In this document: one piece after another, positions 1-5,319 of the stretch
Layout: each line of letters starts with the position of its first letter
Position numbering within the stretch: position 1 is the stretch's first letter
Assembly: GCA_964645935.1 (NCBI GenBank)
Contig: CAZYAK010000087.1
Location: forward strand, 1 to 5,319
Reading direction: 5' to 3'
DNA from: CAZYAK01 sp964645935
Lineage (GTDB): Bacteria; Patescibacteriota; Gracilibacteria; Peribacterales; Peribacteraceae
DNA: 5,319 nucleotides
The notes under the pieces: model-generated
What the model saw: only the letters and a program-made list of their open reading frames with translations
Databases searched by the model: none
What the model was told of the DNA's origin: nothing
Made by a program: the position numbers and the translations under genes

Positions 1-1
1 G

Positions 2-2827
<2,826 letters not shown>

Positions 2828-2849
2828 GACGCACACACCGCCGATTCCC

Positions 2850-2878
2850 AAGCCGCGCCCCGAGGGGGCGCGGCTTTC
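2850..2878 (+). terminator. Intrinsic terminator after rpoB
   Basis: A 12-bp perfect GC-rich stem pairs 2850-2861 with 2865-2876 around a GAG loop. It starts 23 bases after the rpoB stop. The T tract is short (TTT then CGT), so the strength comes mainly from the stem. It would close the rpoB transcript before the next gene, and its symmetry means it could also act on the opposite strand. Confidence 0.8.
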
Positions 2879-2918
2879 GTGAGGGCGGCGGAATCTGACC
2901 ACGGAAACTCGTGGATCG

Positions 2919-2947
2919 TTGACTCCGAGATGTCAGTCTTCTTGAAT
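2919..2947 (+). promoter_or_regulatory. Sigma70-like promoter for the small gene at 2986
   Basis: TTGACT (2919-2924) and TTGAAT (2942-2947) are separated by exactly 17 bp. This gives 5 of 6 matches at the -35 and 4 of 6 at the -10. Transcription would start near 2954, about 30 nt before the chosen ATG at 2986 and about 8 nt before the alternative ATG at 2962. The position just after the rpoB terminator supports a new transcription unit here. Confidence 0.55.
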
Positions 2948-2985
2948 GGCGCCTTCGCGCGATGCGATTTTTCCCTCCGTCCGTC

Positions 2986-3294
2986 ATGGAATCCGGATCG
3001 TCAAACCTGGAGCAGTGGTACCTGAAGAAAACGATCGAAGCGGGGCCGTACTCGCTGCTCGGATTCAGCGATGCGCTGCAACCGTGCGACCTCGTGCTCC
3101 AAAACACCGTGGGAGGTACGAGGGTGGTCCTCGGGAAGTTCCTCGCCGATGCGGGCCAGCGCGAGCTGGCGCTGACGTTGCTGGAGAAGATCGACGAACA
3201 GGGCTTGCTCGCGCTGAGCGGTTTCGAGCGCGGACTGTGGAAGAAGCTGTACGAGGCGGCCCTGGGCGCCGAACGTGCGGCTGCCGGCGAATGA
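2986..3294 (+). CDS. Conserved-looking small protein of unknown function (102 aa)
   Basis: I do not recognise this family. The frame reads as a plausible soluble protein: MESGSSNLEQWYLKKTIEAG, a central GGTRVVLGKFLADAG stretch, then two likely amphipathic helices (RELALTLLEKIDEQ and ALSGFERGLWKKLYEAALG) ending in an Ala-rich tail. There is no signal peptide, no membrane segment, and one cysteine (QPCDL). An in-frame ATG at 2962 would add MRFFPPSV. I prefer 2986 because the extra codons form a T- and C-rich tract unlike the rest of the gene and resembling the pyrimidine-rich leader before ssb; neither start has a Shine-Dalgarno sequence. The gene is bracketed by its own promoter-like sequence upstream and a good terminator at 3411, which supports it as a real single-gene unit. 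Its position between rpoB and ssb does not reveal a role. Confidence 0.7.
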   Translation: MESGSSNLEQWYLKKTIEAGPYSLLGFSDALQPCDLVLQNTVGGTRVVLGKFLADAGQRELALTLLEKIDEQGLLALSGFERGLWKKLYEAALGAERAAAGE

Positions 3295-3333
3295 CGGCAC
3301 GGCCAGGACTCCTTGGTACCACCGCGATCTCAC

Positions 3334-3396
3334 CCTCCCGATTCAGGGGAGGACGGTTGAGAGGTCCCCGTGGGCCCTCATACCGTTTCGGTCCTC
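3334..3396 (+). other. Hairpin-rich 3' untranslated segment
   Basis: Between the small gene and its terminator the sequence folds repeatedly. CCTCCC (3334-3339) can pair with GGGAGG (3347-3352). Alternatively GAGGAC (3349-3354) pairs with GTCCTC (3391-3396), with GGT/ACC inside it and an inner hairpin GAGG-CCC/GGG-CCTC at 3361-3379. No tRNA or known RNA family is evident. It may only be a GC-rich 3' UTR. Confidence 0.3.
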
Positions 3397-3410
3397 GTGG
3401 CCGGGGCAGC

Positions 3411-3444
3411 ACCCAGTTCCTCACACGTGAGGAACGGGTTTTTT
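3411..3444 (+). terminator. Intrinsic terminator upstream of ssb
   Basis: ACCC plus GTTCCTCA (3411-3423, with A3415 bulged) pairs with TGAGGAAC plus GGGT (3428-3439) around a CACG loop. It is followed by a run of six T (3439-3444). This is the best-formed terminator in the window apart from the 23S leader one. It ends the transcript of the small gene at 2986-3294, so ssb needs its own promoter. Confidence 0.85.
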
Positions 3445-3556
3445 GGCATATTTGAGCGAAAAATCTCGCATGCCTTCATAGAGCTTACCAAAGAGGTCTG
3501 CCGGACAGGACGTCACGCCCTGACGATGGGGACATTCATTTCTTTCCTCTTTTTTT

Positions 3557-3961
3557 ATGAAGTCCGTGAACACGGTCATCCTCCTCGGCCACGTCACCCG
3601 GGATCCTGAACTCAAGTCGCTGCCGTCGGGGCAGACACTCTGCGCCATGGGCCTCGCCACGAACCGCGCGTGGAAGGATCGCAAGGGCGAGCGCCAGGCT
3701 GCTGTGGAGTACCACAACCTCGTGTGCTGGGGCCCCCTGGCGGAGTTCTGCGGTACGCACGTCCAGAAGGGTAAGCCGCTCTACGTCCGCGGACGCCTGA
3801 AGACCCGCTCGTGGGAGGACGCCGATGGCAAGAAGCACTCCCGTACCGAGATCGTGGCCGAGGACGTCATCCTGCTCTCACCGCGCGAGGCCGCCGCCGC
3901 GGAGGCCGAGACGCCGGTGGAGGCCAGCGAAGCGGATCCGGAGGAGGGCGTCGCGGTCTGA
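3557..3961 (+). CDS. ssb: Single-stranded DNA-binding protein (134 aa)
   Basis: SSB coats single-stranded DNA during replication, repair and recombination and recruits partner proteins through its C-terminus. The N-terminal OB fold is clear: MKSVNTVILLGHVTRDPELK, then SGQTLCAMGLATNRAW, EYHNLVCWGPLAEF, KGKPLYVRGRLKTRSW and TEIVAEDVILL. Aromatic DNA-stacking positions are kept or conservatively replaced relative to E. coli: W39 for W40, Y52 for W54, W58 for F60, W86 for W88. The linker after residue 108 is short and rich in Ala and Glu. The protein ends in EEGVAV, so the usual acidic tip ending in Pro-Phe is absent. The ATG at 3557 matches the family N-terminus. It is preceded by a pyrimidine-rich tract with seven T rather than a Shine-Dalgarno site. 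I see no convincing promoter in 3445-3556, only a weak extended -10-like TGGCATATT at 3444-3452. The usual neighbours rpsF and rpsR are not present. Confidence 0.95.
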   Translation: MKSVNTVILLGHVTRDPELKSLPSGQTLCAMGLATNRAWKDRKGERQAAVEYHNLVCWGPLAEFCGTHVQKGKPLYVRGRLKTRSWEDADGKKHSRTEIVAEDVILLSPREAAAAEAETPVEASEADPEEGVAV

Positions 3962-3970
3962 ATGCCGGGC

Positions 3971-4043
3971 GTAGGCGTTAGGACACAGGCTGTAGGCCGT
4001 AGAGTGGCGGGTCCACTTCTACGGCCTCACTCCTAATGCCTAC
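3971..4043. repeat. Nested palindrome between convergent genes, likely bidirectional terminator or REP-like repeat
   Basis: The outer arms 3971-3983 and 4031-4043 pair over 13 bp with one G-U. The inner arms 3994-4007 and 4013-4027 pair over 14 bp with one bulged base around the loop CGGGT. The gap sequences between outer and inner arms are unequal (10 and 3 nt). It fills nearly all of the space between the ssb stop and the stop of the minus-strand gene at 4048. There is no T tract after the stem on the plus strand. The internal words GTAGGC, GTTAGG and GTAGGCCGTAG resemble each other, as in dispersed palindromic intergenic repeats. Confidence 0.65.
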
Positions 4044-4047
4044 CTTC

Positions 4048-4245
4048 TCAATTGGACAGCCGTGTCAGAATTTCCTGCACAATCGCGCGTTTGTCGGCGT
4101 TGAGGAAGTGCACCATCTTCTCCGCGCGCGAGGGGAGGTCACCACCGCGCAGGAAGCCCATCCGCTCTCGGCGCAGCTCTTCGGCCCAGAGTTCGGAGAG
4201 CTCTAGGTGATCGCGGAGGCCGGGGTGCACAGCCGACAACGGCAT
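4048..4245 (-). CDS. Small protein of unknown function downstream of the pilin gene (65 aa)
   Basis: I do not recognise this protein. It reads MPLSAVHPGLRDHLELSELW, then a charged stretch AEELRRERMGF, and ends in a likely helix DKRAIVQEILTRLSN. It is rich in Arg, Glu and Leu, with no membrane segment and no cysteine. The ATG at 4245 lies 41 bases after the pilin stop, on the same strand and with no terminator between, so the two are probably co-transcribed. A TTG at 4281 in the same frame would give 77 residues and bring the genes to within 5 bases of each other. Neither start has a clear ribosome binding site. The frame is open far upstream through the pilin gene, so an open frame alone is weak evidence; the protein-like C-terminal composition is the main support. 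Confidence 0.5.
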   Translation of the reverse strand: MPLSAVHPGLRDHLELSELWAEELRRERMGFLRGGDLPSRAEKMVHFLNADKRAIVQEILTRLSN

Positions 4246-4286
4246 GGGCGGGCATTCTCGCCACGTAACCGCCTGAGTCAAGAAGT

Positions 4287-4739
4287 TCAGCGTCGAACCG
4301 TAATGGCCTCGCCCTGCTCCGCACCTGGCGCCGTCACGGTGATGCGGCGGTCGGCGTCCCGGAGGATCCAGTAGTTGGTGCCGGTGCCGGTAATAGAAAC
4401 CTGCGGGTCCTCCGGCAGGTGTACCAGGTACTCTCCGCCAATAGTGAGCACCCGGAGGTCCACGCCGCCGTTGCACGTCACCACGGTGTCTTTGCAGATC
4501 TGGAGGGCCGTGCCGGTGGGGATGGTGGACGGCACCTGCTGAGTGTCGATCTGGTACTGGTACACGGCGTCCAGCACGCTCGTGATGTCGTTGTGGCGCT
4601 CGCGGTTGCGGGCAAGCCCGAGCTGGCGCTGGGGGTTGAGTGCGATAAAGATGATGCCCGCGAGCACTGCCATGATGGCCAGCACCATGAGGAGCTCGAT
4701 GAGCGTGAAGCCGTTCTTGCGGTGTTTTTGCGGGCGCAT
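4287..4739 (-). CDS. Type IV pilin-like (prepilin N-terminal methylation) protein, 150 aa
   Basis: This is a type IV pilin or pseudopilin, a subunit of a cell-surface filament or type II secretion-like pseudopilus. The short basic leader MRPQKHRKNG ends at the prepilin peptidase site G10/F11, followed by FTLIELLMVLAIMAVLAGII with Glu at +5 of the mature protein and a hydrophobic helix (11-33). Next come IALNPQRQL and the helix extension NDITSVLDAVYQYQID (50-65), then a C-terminal globular part with Cys82 and Cys89, which could form a disulfide, and a final strand ITVTAPGAEQGEAITVRR. The overall pattern is what I associate with Patescibacteria pilins. The open frame extends upstream to 4883, but the leader fixes the start at 4739. 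No Shine-Dalgarno sequence is present. No pilus assembly genes (pilB, pilC, pilD) are in the window, so the filament machinery must be encoded elsewhere. The small gene at 4048-4245 follows on the same strand. Confidence 0.92.
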   Translation of the reverse strand: MRPQKHRKNGFTLIELLMVLAIMAVLAGIIFIALNPQRQLGLARNRERHNDITSVLDAVYQYQIDTQQVPSTIPTGTALQICKDTVVTCNGGVDLRVLTIGGEYLVHLPEDPQVSITGTGTNYWILRDADRRITVTAPGAEQGEAITVRR

Positions 4740-4753
4740 CGGGATCGCAAGCC

Positions 4754-4759
4754 ATTGTA
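4754..4759 (-). promoter_or_regulatory. Possible -10 element for the pilin gene
   Basis: TACAAT on the minus strand sits 15 bases from the pilin ATG and matches the -10 consensus at 5 of 6. Transcription would begin about 8 nt before the ATG, giving an almost leaderless mRNA. No good -35 is found at 17 bp; TTGGCC (4785-4780) is 20 bp away. The rest of 4740-4904 shows only an inverted GGCCAA/TTGGCC pair (4780-4785, 4813-4818) and a 9-bp direct repeat GTGCCGCGG (4771 and 4804). Confidence 0.3.
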
Positions 4760-4904
4760 CGGGAGCGTGTGTGCCGCGGGGCCAAAACAGATGGACGAGC
4801 GGGGTGCCGCGGTTGGCCGGTCGCTTTTGCACGGCACCACGGAGGTTGTGACGCCCGTTTCGCCGGATCGTCAGGCTGTACACAAAAAATACCCCGTTTC
4901 AGTC

Positions 4905-4932
4905 TTGACCCCGCTTCCATGGTGAGTACACT
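4905..4932 (+). promoter_or_regulatory. rRNA-type promoter for the 23S transcription unit
   Basis: TTGACC (4905-4910) and TACACT (4927-4932) are separated by 16 bp. The following seven bases GGCGCTC form a GC-rich discriminator before a likely +1 A at 4940. A run of six A within 4873-4880 lies upstream, as an UP element would. The 16-bp spacer, GC-rich discriminator and upstream A-rich segment recall the layout of E. coli rrn P1 promoters, which respond to growth rate and ppGpp. That regulation is inferred from the layout only. Confidence 0.6.
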
Positions 4933-4935
4933 GGC

Positions 4936-5026
4936 GCTCACGCATGGTGCACCACGATCACCCGTAGGAGTAGTAGGAAACGTGTACTACTTCTGCGGGT
5001 GCGCGTGAGCCACCCGCTTCTTTTTT
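4936..5026 (+). ncRNA. Structured leader RNA with two exclusive folds (candidate attenuator or small RNA)
   Basis: Fold A: 4936-4943 pairs perfectly with 5003-5010 (8 bp), closing a small hairpin TGG-TGCA-CCA (4945-4954) and a 17-bp stem 4959-4975 / 4985-5001 with two G-U pairs and a 9-nt loop. Fold B: 4995-5004 pairs with 5009-5017 to make a terminator with a GTGA tetraloop and a T tract. Bases 4995-5010 are used by both folds, so they exclude each other. This is the layout of a riboswitch-like or attenuator switch, placed directly after the promoter at 4905. If termination is the rule, the product is an RNA of about 87 nt. It matches no tRNA, SRP RNA, 6S or 5S pattern that I can recognise. 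Transcript start and function are inferred. Confidence 0.45.
4995..5026 (+). terminator. Intrinsic terminator inside the 23S leader
   Basis: GCGGGTG (4995-5001) pairs with CACCCGC (5011-5017). The stem continues past one bulged C as GC/GC to a GNRA-type loop GTGA (5005-5008). TTC and six T follow (5018-5026). It is a well-formed terminator by sequence, oddly placed between an rRNA-type promoter and the 23S gene. Confidence 0.7.
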
Positions 5027-5261
5027 ACCCGGGGAGACCCGAGTAGAGGGCAGCTGGCGGTGTCCGCACCCCGTGCTCATTGAAAGCATTGGCTGGTCTC
5101 GTAGCGATCTTCTCATCGCTACGTGAGAATCAAGAATTGTATTCAGAAATTTCACGCGTCTCCGCTCGTAACGCGCGCGGAGACACGGACAACAGGTGCT
5201 TCAAGCTTTCTAGCTTGTAGCACATGAACAGTACGGAGGAAGGAGCAATCCGACCTCCATG
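5027..5261 (+). other. Hairpin-rich leader immediately upstream of 23S rRNA
   Basis: No protein gene or tRNA is seen here. In order, the stretch holds CGGG-GAGA-CCCG (5030-5041), GGTG-TCCG-CACC (5059-5070), the boxA-like site, and a 9-bp stem 5100-5108 / 5115-5123. These are followed by an A/T-rich gap, an 8-bp stem 5158-5165 / 5177-5184, a two-part stem 5196-5207 / 5212-5223 with one T-T mismatch, and GGAGG/CCTCC (5235-5258) enclosing GGA-GCAA-TCC. Three loops (GAGA, TCCG, GCAA) are of stable tetraloop types (GNRA or UNCG). These probably guide folding and RNase processing of the 23S precursor. No 16S 3' end is present. Confidence 0.6.
5074..5087 (+). promoter_or_regulatory. boxA-like antitermination site
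   Basis: TGCTCATTGAAAGC closely resembles bacterial rRNA boxA (TGCTCTTTAACAA in E. coli) and the form TGTTCTTTGAAAAC common in the spacer before 23S in other bacteria. NusB and ribosomal protein S10 bind boxA RNA to make polymerase resistant to termination. It lies about 190 nt before the 23S start and downstream of the leader terminator, so it cannot explain read-through of that terminator. Confidence 0.6.
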
Positions 5262-5319
5262 ATGAATGTTACTCATCGCATCACATGGATGCCTCGACTC
5301 TGCATTCCGACGAAGGACG
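5262..5319 (+). rRNA. rrl: 23S ribosomal RNA, 5' end only
   Basis: The final bases align with the start of bacterial 23S rRNA. TGGATGCC (5286-5293) matches GGTGGATGCC of E. coli, and GACGAAGGACG (5309-5319) matches GATGAAGGACG, at the same spacing of about 58 nt from the mature 5' end. This puts the 5' end near 5262, give or take a few bases. Only domain I's first helices are visible and the gene runs off the window. The bases between the two matches differ from E. coli. Confidence 0.88.

Noticed and set aside
3370..3609. 79-codon plus-strand frame over the ssb 5' region
   Set aside because: It runs through the terminator and into ssb in another frame, and has no protein-like pattern.
4740..4883. 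Upstream extension of the pilin frame (48 more codons)
   Set aside because: The prepilin leader must be short and basic right before G/FTLIE. MRPQKHRKNG from 4739 fits, and a long N-terminal extension does not.
4246..4941. Upstream extension of the minus-strand frame containing the 65-aa gene
   Set aside because: This part overlaps the pilin gene in another frame and reads as Pro-, Arg- and His-rich sequence typical of a shadow frame. Only the part after the pilin stop is kept.
4936..5010. tRNA or SRP RNA at the 23S leader
   Set aside because: The length (75 nt) and closing stem hinted at a tRNA, but there is no T-loop, anticodon arm or CCA context, and a 17-bp stem fills the middle. The SRP core loop is also absent.
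5027..5261. 3' end of 16S rRNA before 23S
   Set aside because: No match to the conserved 16S 3' end with its anti-Shine-Dalgarno sequence. The stretch is a leader, not the tail of a 16S gene.

Overview
The window looks like part of a GC-rich bacterial chromosome, most likely from the Patescibacteria (CPR). The RpoB sequence is typically bacterial. The type IV pilin-like protein has the form I associate with CPR prepilins: FTLIELL, then an IALNP..Q motif, a helix ending in VYQYQID, and a tail shaped like ITVTAP.AE.GE.ITV. None of the readable starts has a clear Shine-Dalgarno sequence. The lineage is inferred from protein style, not from a search.

Layout. Positions 2-2827 (+) encode the C-terminal two thirds or so of RNA polymerase beta (rpoB); its 5' end lies off the window. 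A strong intrinsic terminator follows at once, and no rpoC comes after it. A sigma70-like promoter then precedes a small unrecognised gene (2986-3294, +), followed by a second terminator (3411-3444). Next is ssb, the single-stranded DNA-binding protein (3557-3961, +). A large nested palindrome (3971-4043) separates ssb from two convergent minus-strand genes: a small unrecognised one (4048-4245) and the type IV pilin-like gene upstream of it (4287-4739).

From 4740 to the end there is no protein gene. On the plus strand this stretch holds an rRNA-type promoter (TTGACC, 16 bp, TACACT, GC-rich discriminator, A-rich upstream segment) and a leader of about 320 nt, which leads into the 5' end of 23S rRNA (about 5262 onward, cut by the window end). 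The leader contains a compact RNA that can fold in two mutually exclusive ways, one of them an intrinsic terminator. It also contains a boxA-like antitermination sequence and a series of hairpins. No 16S rRNA or spacer tRNA lies upstream, and the nearest upstream genes point the other way, so the 23S gene appears unlinked from 16S and driven by its own promoter.

Together the window holds transcription (rpoB), DNA maintenance (ssb), a surface pilin and the start of a 23S unit. The genes look mostly like separate short transcription units. The most unusual region is the 23S leader at 4905-5261.
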